A DNA stretch of 64,000 nt, taken from Mytilinidion resinicola. Taxonomy: Eukaryota; Ascomycota; Dothideomycetes; Mytilinidiales; Mytilinidiaceae. The notes under the pieces were generated by a model. The model had not been told where the DNA came from and did no database searches. It saw only the letters and a program-made list of their open reading frames with translations. This document shows, piece after piece, positions 28,692 through 41,018 of this stretch. Position 1 is the stretch's first letter, and the number at the start of each line of letters is the position of its first letter. The stretch is from contig NW_022985460.1 in NCBI RefSeq assembly GCF_010093595.1, positions 381,829-445,828 of the forward strand, given 5' to 3'. Made by a program: the position numbers and the translations under genes.

Positions 28692-30175
28692 CTAAACAAT
28701 CGCATTCGGCTTCTCACGGCGCCTCCTCGCCGTCCCAATCCCCGCAACCCCCTCCGCCTGATCCTCGCCCAACCACGGCTTCTCCGCCTCGCCCAGCATA
28801 CTCTCCGTCATGAAGTAAAACACATGCCCGATCAGGATGAGCACAAACGCAATCGGATACATCCAGTGGATCTTCAGCCCAAACACCTTGACGCCAATCG
28901 CGACGCCCCAGAAATTGCCCGTCAGCAGCGAGATGTTGAAGAAGGCCGCGCTGCTCAGCCGGAACAGGATCGGCGCCAGCGAGTAGAAAATGAAAAGCAC
29001 GAGGGTGTAGCCGACGAGGTAGCCGCCCACGGGCCCGTTCCACGTCGCGTCCCGGAAGCTCTGGCGGTCGAAGATGCCCGCTTGGGTGCCGTTGATCATC
29101 ATGCCCCAGAAGGCGAGCTGGCCGATGACCTCGTACATGGGCTTCTTGGACACGAGGAACTCCTCGAAGCAGTTGCTGAGGCCGTAGAAGGAGGCGCCGA
29201 GCAGGGCGAACAGGTCGCCCTTGAGCTGGTTGGAGGCCGGGTAGTTATTGTTGCCCGTGATGTGGTCGGAGCCGAAGAGGATGCCCATGCCGCCGATGCA
29301 GAGGATGATGCCGAGGTATTGGGTGATGTGGTAGCGGACACGCAGGAAGATGAGGGACATGATGACGACGACGACGATGGCCCAGAAGTTTATGAGTTGG
29401 GCGGAGAGGATGGTGGTCTGGGGGTGTGTTAGTGGGGGAGTAATGGGAGTAATGGGAGTAATGGGAGTAATGGGAGTAATGGGAGTAATGGGAGTAATGG
29501 GAGTAATGGGAGTAATGGGAGTAATGGGAGTGAGAGTGATGAAGGACTTACGTAGCGGTAGGCTAGAACGACAAAGTAGTTCCCTTCCACGTCCATGAAT
29601 GCTAGGATAAAGTACCTCCATCCATCTCTGAGGACTATCTGTCCCCATTTCTTGAAACCGTACTTGTATAGGGTCCAGCCGGTGTAGACGATATTAAGCA
29701 ATACGTAGTTAAAGAAAGTCTGGAAAGCTGGGATGCTGGTCCCTTGCATAGAAAGAAGCTGAGAGAAGGTGTTCGTGCTCGTGATGCAGATGGAGAGGAC
29801 CTGCCTGTAGTATCATTAGCAGTGCTCCCAAAATGACATTTCTTCCACCATTTTTGACGATGCATGGTCCAACATCCACCTGACTTTAGTGTAAAGAACT
29901 TACCCAAGCAGCAACACAATCCAGAAATCCTTCGTTTTCAAATAATTGAACCACTTTCCCTTCCCCTTCATCTCACGTCCATCGTCAGTAGGCGCACCAT
30001 CCTCGCCCACCAACTCAGGCACGCCATGACCGTTGACAGCCTGCCCATTTCCAGAGCCGCTGTCGTCGGAGATGTCGCTGCCCTTAGGGCGGACATGCAT
30101 GGTAGAATCGACCTGCTCAACAGGCCCAATATCGATGTCTTTGCCCATGACGGCGGCAGAATTATGCTGCTCCAT
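28692..30175 (-). CDS. SLC35F-type nucleotide-sugar/drug-metabolite transporter (DUF914)
   Basis: Multi-pass membrane transporter of the DMT superfamily. Exons 30175-29904, 29804-29552 and 29417-28692 give 416 codons plus stop. A soluble N-terminus of about 75 residues with acidic Gly/Asp stretches leads into KTKDFWIVLLLG, the first of about ten membrane helices (LSAQLINFWAIVVVVIMSLI, YLGIILCIGGMGILFG, GYTLVLFIFYSLAPILF, YPIAFVLILIGHVFYFM). GNYFVVLAYRYT and LGASFYGLSNCFEE are typical of SLC35F1/F2-like proteins. The C-terminus is basic (RRRREK). Cargo is not known for the fungal members. The second intron (29418-29551) contains a ten-copy GGGAGTAAT minisatellite. Confidence 0.9.
29436..29525. 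repeat. GGGAGTAAT minisatellite, ten perfect copies
   Basis: Ten uninterrupted 9-base units occupy 29436-29525, followed by a partial gggag. They sit inside the second intron of the SLC35F-type gene. Because the unit is 9 bases, an unspliced read-through frame shows a repeating Pro-Ile-Thr tract. Perfect identity between units suggests recent expansion. Confidence 0.97.
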
Positions 30176-31428
30176 TGCTCGTAGCGCGGTGTCTTACAGC
30201 CGTAGATTCGTATTTCCGAATTCGTAATCTAGTTCAGTCGCGCACGTCAACGAACCGGAGGTGTAGTTGGAGCTTTTCAAACACAAAGTGAGCGCAAAAC
30301 TCCCGAAGTCGCTCACTGAGAAATCCGCAGTTGCAGAGCAAAAGTTGCGATAGCGTAGCAGCGAGAAAGGCGGGGACATGGCCCCATTTATGTATGGTGC
30401 CGCTCGCCGCTGCAACCCTCAATTCCACCAAGGGCGGGCCGCGAAAAAAACATTTACAGCTTGGCAGACCACAGCCGTTGGCCACACAGCGCCCTATGCT
30501 GCCGATCGGTGCAGCGCTTGACGCAGAGCGGTTTGGCTGCAGCGCTGCGGGGCGCGCCGACCGCCTGGATTGCGGTGGGTAGGCGACGGTGCAGGTCTGG
30601 CCGAGGGTGTAGTTGCTTTTTTGGAGACCTTTGGGAATTGATTAGCTATCTGGTGGGTGCGGATGACCTCTTCTTACCTTTGTGGGGCCCTCTTCGACCT
30701 CTTGTGCGAGCAACATCCAGAGAGTACTGTGTTAGAACAGATGGAACTCTCGGGTTTGAAGTTGTGAAAGACACCCGTATATTTCTCGAGATGACTATTT
30801 CTAATGGCCTGATTTAGGTTGTGCTCCGAAAACATGCCACGGTCAAGTCTATATCACATGGACTGGCTCCTAATCATGCTTCTTAGAGCATAGTCGACCT
30901 ACTCCCAGGACCTGATTTACAGTGTGCCAAAAACATGCCAAAATCGAGGCTAAATCACACAGACTGGCTCCCGTTTGTACATCTTAAAGTACTACAATTT
31001 ACCCCGACTTTATAGCACGTGTAGCAATGATGAGCCAAAAAGTAGACCAAATCGTACGGACTGGCTCCCGTTCATGCTTCTCAATCCACTATCAGTTGTC
31101 TTAAAGCCAGGGTCTAATTTGGACTGTCACGAATATGACATTGATATGATGTTCTAAACCACAGCGTGTGTTGTGAGGACGTTGACCTGACGTTTTAGAT
31201 ATCAGAGCCCAACTTTTCGCCCACGCTTTCGCCCAAATTCACCCTTATTCCCATACGCTTTGTGCCCCCCAGGCGAGTCCTTCGTAACATATACACCATG
31301 TTCGTCGCACCAAGTTCATCTTGTCTCCTCCCTCCGCGTACTCTTCCTGGGAGTCTTTCGTAACATATACCCTATGTTCATCTTATCAGATCCCTCCCCT
31401 CTGCATGCCTCGCCCCCTCCCTCTCCAC
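30176..31428. other. Intergenic region containing satellite-like cluster
   Basis: Promoter of the SLC35F-type gene on the left and the 3' flank of the isochorismatase-family gene on the right. The middle (30830-31100) holds copies of the degenerate repeat also seen at 3.2-4.2 kb. A short imperfect duplication (gagtccttcgtaacatatac / gagtctttcgtaacatatac) occurs at about 31274 and 31352. No gene recognised. Confidence 0.5.
30830..31100. repeat. Second cluster of the GGACTGGCTCCCGTT repeat
   Basis: Three cores, at about 30860 (ggactggctcctaatcatgc), 30961 (agactggctcccgtttgtac) and 31058 (ggactggctcccgttcatgc), spaced 101 and 97 bases. The linker blocks ccaggacctgatttac and aacatgccaaaatc also match those in the 3.2-4.2 kb array. 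So this is a dispersed family rather than one local array. Confidence 0.85.
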
Positions 31429-32232
31429 CTATATCTTCGCCAAAGCCTGCAACGCATCGTTCGTAGTCCCACTCGTATCCTTGACCAACTTCGCTATCGC
31501 CCTAAACTCCTCAATTCCCGCGTCGCCCATGCATTCATACAGCCAGCTTTCGCTTGTCGTCACCACCGCGCCCTCGGCTCGCAACCTTGCTAGCGCAACG
31601 GGTATCTCTTCTTTGTTGCAGCTGCTGACGCCATCGGCGAGGATGTAGACCTTGTGGCCTTCACGCAGCAGGTCGAGTGTGGTTTGCGTAACGCAGATAT
31701 GCGATTCGATGCCAACGATGACGCATGAGAGCGGGGTGAAGAGCTTTGAGAGGACTTCCCGAACCTCAGGGGTCCACATGGAGAAGAGGGTTTTGTCGGC
31801 ATGGATAAGGGTGGTAATGCCTTCCGGGGTGTCGAGGTTGAGTTCGGCGCATGTCTCGCCTAGACGGGCGCGATTCTGGGTTGTGGCGATTACGGGGATG
31901 TTAAGGATTTTGCCTAAGAGGTAAAGCTGTAAGTGTTTCTGTTCTCGAAAGCTGCGGGAGACTTTGTGGTGCGATGTCGGGAAGTGATGTAGTGGCACAT
32001 ACTCGCTTTCAGCATCTTCTGTGTAGTCGAAATAACCTTGGGGAATTCATGGATTGGAGACCGGAACTTCTCCTGCAGGTCGCAGATACTGGAAAAGCAT
32101 CAGCGGCGGCATTTTGCTGTAATTGAGGAAGTTCTGTACAAAAGGGCGGGGTTGGCTGCCAGGTATTGTGAGCACTGCTCGTGAAGTTTGTGCCATTGAA
32201 AGCTTACTCAATCGTTTTCCTGGTTTAGACAT
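31429..32232 (-). CDS. Isochorismatase-family cysteine hydrolase
   Basis: Exons 32232-32208, 32155-32140, 32088-32003 and 31913-31429 total 612 nt, exactly 203 codons plus stop. The product begins MSKPGKRLTNPALFICDLQE; the Asp of CDLQEKFR, the Lys of HADKTLFSMW and the Cys of GIESHICVTQT match the Asp-Lys-Cys catalytic triad of the fold. ILNIPVIATTQNRARLG and YILADGVSSCNKEE also fit. It resembles the ISOC1/2 group rather than secreted isochorismatases, and has no signal peptide. Substrate is unknown for this group. The gene has a 16-nt second exon (32140-32155), an exon that is easily missed by gene callers. Confidence 0.9.
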
Positions 32233-33684
32233 GGTGCTATATGCGTGAATAAGTTTGGAAGGCTGCGCTTGAAGTGTGACGCGCAGTCGATGATGCATTG
32301 CGGAGGTGTACCTCGGACGAGGGGAGTGAATGGATGTGGGGGTCGGCTTCCTCGCCCGCCGTAGCGCGCACGTGATTTACGGCGCAACTGGTCGACGTGG
32401 CCAGCCGTATCCCCGCTTCCCGTCTTTGTGGAAGATTGATGGAAGAACAAATGGAAGCCGGCGCTCACAGTAATTACACACATACGTCGTCCGGCACCGG
32501 GGAGGCCGAATTGATGGCCAATATGCGCGCATACAACAGGACGGGTGCCGGGAGTGGTCTGAGAGTCCAGCTACCGTTTCTCCACGATCTGGGGAATTAA
32601 TCGCCGTCTCGAAGACTTGTTCGTGCCACTATGCGGCCGGAAGCACGGGAGGGCCCTTGGCCGCCATGCTGCCCGCTGCAGGAACTGAAGCTGTGGCGGA
32701 TGGCGACAACAGGCGGTAGAGCCGCAGAACAGCCCCTAGGCAAGCAGAAGACTGCGGCGCTGAGCACGCTGCTCGATGGCACCGCAGCTCATGCGGTCTC
32801 TGGCGTCTGACATGCTACGGAGGCTGCTGCCAGTGTCCAGTGTCCAGCACAGTACCATGTATGTCCCAGCATGGCCCGTCTTGCCTCAGCTCTGCTCTCA
32901 GCGCTGCCGGGTGAGGGACCCCCTCCCCCCAGCGCCCTGGGTCAGCGATTGCTATTGAGAGACATCTGTACAACGGCGGTGGCATCAGCTGGGGTGAGAT
33001 CCGAGGCCTGACGGTCCCCGTGGCGCGCCGGGCGTCTCTGGTCTCATTGTCGCCGGAGGACGCGGTGGGCCTTCTTTGAGTCGTGGAGTGAAAGGCGTGC
33101 AGCGCGCAGCAGTAGTGAGCAGCAACGGAACGCGGGGACAGGCGGCAGCGGTAGATAGGACGATGCTGAATGGCCCGGGGCGCGCGCTCGCGGTTCCTGG
33201 GCGCAAATTAAAGTGCGATGTATGGAGCGACTACCTACCTCAAGAGCTGGCTCCATCGCAGCGAAGCGAGGAGAGGTCTATCGACCACCTGCATCCCGAC
33301 TCCACCGCCGAACTGCACCCTCTCGACTTGCTCCTCGCACCTCACCACGAGCCCCTCCGCCTTGCTCGCTCCCCTCCCGTGCCCCATCTCTCTTTTGCCA
33401 TTGTTTAGCACGCATTGCTGCCACGCCGTCCCCGCCGCAGCGTCTCTCGTCACCACCAATGACCGCGCCTTGAGCAGGGGCAACTAGCAGAAGAAGCACA
33501 CCGCGACGTGGAATTGCACAGCGCCCTCTCTCTTCGTGCTACACCGTCTCGCCCCCGTCTCCGTCCCCGCCCGCTCTGCCTCTCCACGCCGCCCTGTCTG
33601 CTGTGCCTGTGAGGTGCTTCTTGGTCGACCGCCCCTCTTCTGCTCTGCGGCGATCGCGACCTTCTTTTCGTACCACATAGGTTT
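32233..33684. promoter_or_regulatory. Divergent region, isochorismatase-like / nucleotidyltransferase
   Basis: 1.45 kb with no supported gene. The right 400 bases are C/T-rich with many short overlapping frames on both strands and probably form a long 5' leader of the nucleotidyltransferase gene. A leader this long may hold upstream open frames, but I cannot tell which are used. Confidence 0.45.
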
Positions 33685-36600
33685 ATGGGGGGATCACGAC
33701 ACACTGAATCCGGCTCAGAATATCTCTACTACCCTCAGAAAGCTTCCTTCGCCTTTCACGAGACACCGCCCGCCGCCGCCCACCGCGCGGCTCAGGAGTC
33801 GGCGCCCGCGCTCCTTTGCCCACCCTCCAGCAACCTCCTGCAATCACCACACCCCACGCTCCTCCTAAACCCGTTAGTGAGTTTGGTTCACCTCAACAAC
33901 TTCTACCAGAAGTACCAACTCGTCACGCAACCTCCAACCGGCATCGTGTCTCAGCATCCCCCCAACCCGAACGCCGAGCGGGACCTCACTCGCAACGGCG
34001 CTAGGAAACAGCCAGTCAAGTCTGCTCAATCGCGACAGAAACTCAATGGGAATAACAGTAGCAAGACACCAGTACACGCTGGCGGAGTGCCGATGACGCC
34101 CGTTGACGCTTCCGGAATGGGGAGCATACGAGAGGAGGAGTATCCGTACCCGCTCTCTCAACGACCCTCCATTGTGTCCCACAATTCCAGCTCTGTTCCA
34201 TCGACCCCACACCAATATCCGCGAGAATTTGTCTCACGATCCAGGTCACCTTCACCAAATGGCGGTCTGGGGAGCCATTCTCCGCGGTCTGTCTCTTCCG
34301 AAGCAAACGGACACCTTCCCACTTTGCGGAAACCTCGGCAAGGCTGCAAGTATGAGACCAACGTCGCCTTCGGGAGGAGACGCATCCCATATACTTCATC
34401 GGATACACTAGAAAAGGCGAAAGAAGAGCCAAAGAAGGCCTTGGACCCACATGAGGAGAAGAAGCTAAGCGGCGACATGAGGGAACTCTACGACCGGATA
34501 TTACCAACTCCTGAGAGCGAGCAGCGGAGAGTGAAGTTTGTGCAAAAGCTGGAGAATCTTCTGCGCCGCGAGTGGCCTGGATACGAATTCAAGGTCCATG
34601 TATTTGGTTCGTCGGGCAACTTACTATGCACTAGCGAATCGGACGGTACGTTTTCATATGTCAACCCACCTCTCGACCTTGGAAAGAATGAGGCTAATTC
34701 GGCGTTAGTGGACGTCTGCATCCAGACACCCATGAAAAAGTTAGAGTCGATGCATATACTGGCCGAGGCTCTCGCCAAACGTACGTTTGTTAAGGTCTCC
34801 TTTGCTCATAGATGGCAGGCTACGAATTTTGCTAACACCGAGAGAAGATGGCATGGAAAAGGTCGTCTGCGTTCCTTCGGCGAAGGTCCCAATTGTGAAA
34901 ATCTGGGACCCAGAATTGCAGTTGGCGTGTGATATGAACGTCAACAATACCATGGCTTTAGAAAATACGCGCATGATCAAGACATACGTCCAGATTGATG
35001 AGCGAGTACGACCGCTCGCAATGATCATCAAATACTGGACCAAACAGCGCATTTTGAACGATGCTGGTGAGTAGGGGTAGTCTATGAGTCTTACTTCTCC
35101 TTCTGACGAACAATTCAGCCCTTGGCGGTACTATCAGCTCGTACACCTGGATATGCATGATCTTAAACTTTCTACAGACACGAGATCCTCCTATATTACC
35201 TTCCCTCCATCATCTTCCTTACCGGAAAGCAATCAAGGAGACTGGCGAGCAGTCAGACTTTGCTGACGACCTAGAAAAGCTGCAAGGATTTGGCCATGAA
35301 AATAAAGAAACTGTGGGGCAACTTCTGTTCCATTTCTTCCGACGTTATGGACATGAGATTGATTACGAAAAGTCGGTCATTTCTGTGCGGCAGGGCAGGC
35401 TATTGTCGCGAAAAGAAAAGGGTTGGGATCTGGACAGTTTGACTCGAGAGGCCCGAAACCGCTTGTGTGTTGAGGAGCCATTCAATACCTACCGGAATCT
35501 TGGAAATTCGGCCGATGACTTTGCATGGAGAGGGATTCATCTGGAGCTTCGGCTTGCGTTCACTCTACTCGCTGATGGAGGTCAGCTGGACAAGGCTTGC
35601 GAGCAATATGAGTTTCCCCCGGAAGAAAAGGTTGTTTTCAAGCGGCCAACACCAGCCCCGAAGCCAATTCTGACCAGTAGTACGCCGGCTGGGAGGGGCG
35701 GTCGGGGCGGAGCTGGGCAACGTGGAGGCCGTGGAAGCTTCCACCAAAAGAATAGCCAGTATCAACGACGAGCTTCGAGTGGCGCATCGTTTAACAATGG
35801 CCGGCCGCCATTCCTTCACAGCCCTCCTATCGGCGTCAACGGACAAGTTAATGGACAGATCAATGGGCAAGATTACTTTGTTCGTGGATTGAACGACCAG
35901 CTTCACGACCAGCTTTATCAGCAATACCAGCTTCTGGAGATGCAATCAAATTCATTAAGAGCTCAATTGATGGCACAGCAACGAGCACAGCAACACGCAC
36001 ATATGCAGGCGCATGCCATCAACCAAGTTCAGGCTCAGGCACAACAAGCTCGAGGACAGTTGGCGAATGGCTCTCCACAGAAGTCGCCTTACATGAACGG
36101 CAGGTCGAGTCCGCGGACCTCCGAAAGCATGCCTACGACTGGAGCCATACCTCCTTCCTTGCTTCTCTATCATTACCCCGGCTACTATGATTTCAACCAT
36201 TCTATGGCCTCATCGACTTCCCAGGATGGATCTAGGACAAACCCGTCGTCTCCGTCGCTTACGAGCAGTATCCCTGGGCTTCGGCGTGGTGTACATCGGA
36301 CGTCGGCTGCCAGCGACACGGGCTCAATTCGTTCGCAGTCGCAACCTGCTCGTACTGTGCCTAATTCGCAGCTACCAACGGGTTATCCTCCGCCTCCCTA
36401 CCCCGAACCAAATGCCTTTGCTGGCTATCCTATCGCTCGTTCTACGGTAGATGCGGCTCCTAATCAGTCGAGCACAGAGCCGCCTTACAGTCCAATGACA
36501 ACTTTCCCTGAGAGTGCCGTGTCATCAGATCATGGTACACCGAAAGAATACGTAGGATACTATGTTCATGATTCTCCAAAGATTCCTCCAGAGGTACCGG

Positions 36601-37715
36601 ACTACAGCGTCCCGCAGATACCGTCGTATAGTGAGCTTGCGCAGCGTCGACGAAGGGTCTCTCCAGAAATCGTGCAACCATTGTTGAACAGTACCTTGAG
36701 GCGGGTATCACGGTCTCCATCACCACTCTCTGGGCATCTTCGAAGCTATTCAACTGGTGTGACCCCGCCGTTGGGGCCAAAACCTCAGCAGCGGATAGGT
36801 CGTGGCGACTTGACCCCGACCCCCGAGGGCGAGGGCCTAGTAATTGCGAATGGCTCGTATCCTACGAAACCGCGAGAGACACGAGCTATGAGTGAATCTG
36901 TCGATATGACCAACACTGACACGACCTCTAAAGACCCATCTGCCCTAGGAATTTACATGCCTACCGGAGAGCAGTACCGGTTCCCGACTTCTTCCGAGCA
37001 GAGGCAACAACAGCTCTACGCAGATGCGCTGTTACAACGTCACAATGCGGCAGAGTTTTCACGATCCGAAATGTCCAATGGCGTGGGAGCCATATCTTCG
37101 GCCGACCCAAATACCCTGACACGTGTGCCTTCTGGTCCAAGACAGCCATTCCCGCAACTTCCGGAGCCCTTACTCAATCACTATGGCTCTCTTAATGGAG
37201 ACAGCACTAGTGATTCAGCAGACGTCTCTCCAACACGTAACCAGCAGCAATGGCGGGGCGGCCAACTCCCTAACGGGATAAGCCCCCTGGATACGAAGGC
37301 TTTAAGAGCCCCGCCGCAAGAAATCAAATCTGCCGGCTTACCGTTGCTATCGCCAGTCTTCGAGACTCGAACACCTTCACCTACCGTCAGCCGCCAAATG
37401 GAGATTGCGAAACAGCAACTCCTGAACGGAACTATGCCGACGAGTAAAGAAAATCAGCAACCGCTGTCGTTCCGAGCTGCGCAAAATTCGAAAGAGGCTA
37501 AAGCCGGTCAACCCAAGAAGGACCCTCCACCCAACGACAAGTCGAATAGGGGAAGCCCAAGTGACAAAAACCAGTCTGGAACTTGGCAACAGTCTAACTC
37601 CCAGAAACGGCGGAAAAAGCAATCCAAGTCGGCCACAAATCAGAAGCAGGGTATTGAGACAAAGCTACAGGGCGAGCCCCTACCCGTCAACGAAGCTGAC
37701 AGAAAGGGAGGCTGA
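33685..37715 (+). CDS. Cid1/Trf-type non-canonical poly(A)/poly(U) polymerase
   Basis: Adds nucleotides to RNA 3' ends. Proposed exons 33685-34645, 34709-34780, 34848-35066 and 35119-37715 give 1282 codons plus stop. The nucleotidyltransferase core has VHVFGSSGNLLCTSESD followed, after splicing, directly by VDVCIQTP, which restores the SxSDxDxC metal-binding pair. KVPIVKIWDPELQLACDMNV carries the third acidic position; LAMIIKYWTKQRILND and LGGTISSYTWICM follow. The PAP-associated domain is TVGQLLFHFFRRYGHEIDY. A 300-residue N-terminus and a 650-residue C-terminus are disordered, Gln-, Ser- and Pro-rich, with a Q/A-rich coiled stretch near RAQLMAQQRAQQ and a lysine-rich end. The intron 34646-34708 is stop-free and 63 nt, so an unspliced model would split the catalytic motif. 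Confidence 0.9.
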
Positions 37716-38819
37716 GACGTCATCCTATCCCGCCCGTTTCTGGACTGCGAGTATTGAGTGTTGTTGGTGAACTCCATTAACAGTAGCTTTTGGCAGCACT
37801 GGGAGTGTTTCGCAAACACTATATACTTGTTCCTGGTTTCGTTGGATGTTTCAGTGACCGGTACATATCTTACGGCACCTATGGTGCTTGTACGCTTTGC
37901 CTACAGAGTGGTTTGGATTTGGGTGCACGATCTCGCTGCCACTGATACGGGAGTTTGGGCTACATCATTATCCGTCAGATCGAGCGACATGATAGGTACG
38001 GGAATGCGTTGGCACGATATATTATGGGGACGTCAGGATAGCAGAAGAAACTACCTGGAGACATTCGGAGCTGTTTTCGGGCAAGGACTTTTCCAAGAAA
38101 AGTATTCGATCAAGCGAGGCAACGATTATGCTTGCATTACTTGGGACACAACAGTATGCTTTTTTACCTTTCCATTTTCATTCTCTCCTTTCCCACCAAA
38201 AGGCAAAGCAAGCGGGTCACAGGGTCTGTTTTTTCGGGTTTCTGGGTCTGAGCTTTTGTTTCTGTTTACGGGTTTTTTTGACAAACTTTGTGTTTTTTTT
38301 GTCAAGCATGTTTGGGATTCACTCTCTTTCCTCTTTTTTGTGATGTTGCTCTGGACGCAGCTCTACTCTTTTCTTCGGTCTTTCTGCATCTGGCATTGAG
38401 GTGGAGTTTTGAGTGCGTTGTTTTTTTGTTGCTGGTGCTCTTGCTGTTGTGTCCTTTTTTGTGTGTGAGTTTGGAAGGATGGTCCCCCCGGAATGGCAAT
38501 GGATATGGGCATTTTTGCATGTATAGATAGATGAGGTTCCGGTAGGCGCTCCCCCTTTGTGTGCCCGGTATTTGGGAACCAGGGGTACGAGCGGCAGAAA
38601 AAAATGAAAGAAAAATCGCAATAACCCTTTGGTACCGCGTTTGTTATGGAGATGGATGCAAGAGGTGGGCTAGCCAGTCTCGAGATTTATCGATCGCGCT
38701 CCATTTGAGTGGTCTATTGGAAAGGAAGAAGAGTCTAAGATGAAAGAATCAAAGTCGATGAAGCACGCAACAACAGATCCGTTGCAACTCCACCGAAGCT
38801 CACCACCGCACCGGACCAA
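37716..38819. other. Convergent 3' flanks, no gene seen
   Basis: Between the ends of the nucleotidyltransferase (+) and acetate kinase (-) genes. T-rich tracts (runs of 6-8 T at 38270-38440) suggest 3' UTR and termination signals. An open frame at 37758-38399 is T-rich with hydrophobic codons but shows no family features. Confidence 0.5.
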
Positions 38820-40294
38820 TCACTTCTTCGCAAACCTCACCCTCTCCTCCAACACACTCCTCGCCATCTCCAACTGCTCATCCGTCTTGCAAATCAGCGT
38901 CTTATACCGCGCCCCCTCCGCCCCAATACTCGTCACCACCCCGTCCCCCGGCTTCTCATTCCGCGTCTCATCAATCTCAAACCCCAGACACCTCACCTGC
39001 CGCACGACCTCGGCCCGCAACCGCGCGCCGCGCTCGCCAATCCCGCCCGCAAACACCAGCGCATCCACCTGCCCATCCAGCTTGACGAAGTAAGGCGCGA
39101 CGAAGTTGACGATACGGTCGGCGAAGATGTCAAACGCGAGCTGGCACTCGGGCGCGGCGCTGGCGGAGATGGCGCCGAAATCCGTCGTGCCCGTCAGCGC
39201 CTGCCAGCCGCTCTTCTTGTTGAGGATCTCCTCGGCGGTGGTGATGTGCATCTTCTGCGTGCTGCTGCGCGAGGGCTTGCCCGCGTCGTGCGTGAAGTGG
39301 AATATGAGGCTCGGGTCGATGCTGCCGCTGCGCGTGGCGCCCGGCAGGCCGGCCAGCGGCGTCAGGCCCATGGAGGTGTCGTGGCTTTTGCCGTGCTTGA
39401 TGCACGTGGCCGACGCGCCGGAGCCGAGGTGCAGCGCGATGATGTTGAGGGAGGCGGCGGGCTTTTGGAGGTACGCGGACACGGCGGACACAATGAAGGC
39501 GTACGAGATGCCGTGGAAGCCGTATTTGCGGAGTTGGTTGTGGGCGGCGATTTTGGGGTCGATGGGGTACGTGCTGATGTGGGTAGGCAGGGTCGAGTGG
39601 AAGCTGGAGTCGAAGTAGGCGATGTTGGTCGCGTGGGGGAGGAGGCTGGAGACGGTGCGGACGATGGTGAGGGCGCCGGCGTTGTGTCTGTCGTGATGGG
39701 TGAGTGGGAGTTTTGGGGGGTTAAGAGAGGTGAGAAATGGGGCGATAGAGGACGATAAAAAGCTTCAATTCATTGAGAGGTAGAGAATTGGGAAGACACC
39801 AGGAGGTCGGTGATGGTGTCGAATTGATAGCAGGCTGTGATCGGGCAGAGAAAGAACAAGATATCGTGAAAGATGAACGGAATTGATAGAAATGAGGAGT
39901 TTACTCACAGTGGCGCCAAATCTGACAGTTCCTCAATGTGATGGTACGTATCTTCATCGATGACTTGTGAGTTTGGATAGTTTCCACCGTGAACAACCCG
40001 ATGGCACGTGAACTTGATGTCCTCCTTTTGGCTGAGCTGCGGGAGACCCTTATCCTGGGTTAAGTGATCCAGAATGTACCTGAAGGCGTCTTCCTGGGAT
40101 TCTATTCCTTCCAACTCTTTCCCTTTGACCTTCTCGTCGCCTCTTTCGTACTTTAGTGTTGCGGGAGGGGCTGTGAGGCCTTCGACTGAGGCCTCCGCCA
40201 GCTGCGTCGGATCGCCGGATTTGTCATTGGCTTGATAGACGGAGATCTTGACGGAGGATGAACCTGCGTTGATGGAGAGGATGATTTCTGGCAT
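38820..40294 (-). CDS. ACK: Acetate kinase
   Basis: Interconverts acetyl phosphate and acetate with ATP/ADP. Exons 40294-39909 and 39687-38820 give 417 codons plus stop. The N-terminus MPEIILSINAGSSSVKISVY is the ASKHA phosphate-binding motif; FTCHRVVHGG, YDPKIAAHNQLRKYGFHGIS-type sequence across the intron, IALHLGSGASATCI and DALVFAGGIGERGARLR (adenosine motif) follow, with the catalytic Arg and His in those blocks. The single intron (39688-39908) is 221 nt, long for this window. It is divergent from phosphoketolase at 41019, its metabolic partner. In fungi the pair forms an acetate-producing or carbon-saving bypass of glycolysis/pentose phosphates; direction in vivo cannot be read from sequence. 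Confidence 0.97.
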
Positions 40295-41018
40295 TCTGGT
40301 AATCGTTCCTTCTGTGTCGTGGTGATCACGATGAGAGGATATAGTGTTAGAATAGTGAAGTCGAGGGCAGTCGTGAAGAGAAAGGCGGCCTCAAGTTCGG
40401 GAGCAGCTTTTTAAAGATTCGTCAATTGTAGTGACGTGATGCAGTAACATCAATAATCACTTCTATCGTGTCTCGCGCGGATGTGGGATCTGTGAGACTT
40501 TGCGCCTGGAATGGATGCAATTAGCTGGTGGTGTGATTCGCGCAGCCTCAAGAGCAACGTCGGCGCAGAGGCTGCTCCTCCATCTCTCCACCACCACCCG
40601 CTGAAGCTACCGCGTCGTGATTCTGGCGGAGAAACGGCCTTCTAGCGGCAACCGCCGTATTAGTTCAGCTAATCGCGGCCGTTCGACAGCCCACCATCAG
40701 TGACCGAAACGCCACCCGGCCGCGATGCGCAATAAAATGTTAGCCGTTCGACGCTGCAGAGCCGCAAGCGTTCTGTACGCTGTTCATCGGCCTGAGTAGC
40801 CTGCAGAAACAACGCTGCCGCTTTAATCCGATATGCCGTTCTCGTTTAGGATGGCCGTACAGGCTTCCTGCCTCCGTTGAGTATGCATTGCGTCATAGCT
40901 TGTTGGTTGTCAAGAACCTAAACGTCCAATTACTTTGAAAGATTTCTCTCCTCTACCAAACCTCATTTCGCTCGATTCCTATCCATTCATCCTGAGAATC
41001 CGGTTTCAAAATTTCACG
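40295..41018. promoter_or_regulatory. Shared divergent promoter, acetate kinase / phosphoketolase
   Basis: 724 bases between the two start codons, with no gene. It must drive both genes, so coordinated expression is likely. I could not assign specific factor sites; several GC-rich ggc/gccg blocks occur at 40680-40720. Confidence 0.6.

Noticed and set aside
28608..29432. Forward frame of 274 residues opposite the SLC35F-type gene
   Set aside because: It is the antisense of a transmembrane coding region, with acidic low-complexity output and no ordered features.
37758..38399. Forward frame of 213 residues, hydrophobic and Phe-rich, resembling a membrane protein
   Set aside because: The hydrophobicity comes from T-rich sequence typical of a 3' flank; it has no family features and lies directly after a stop codon between convergent genes.
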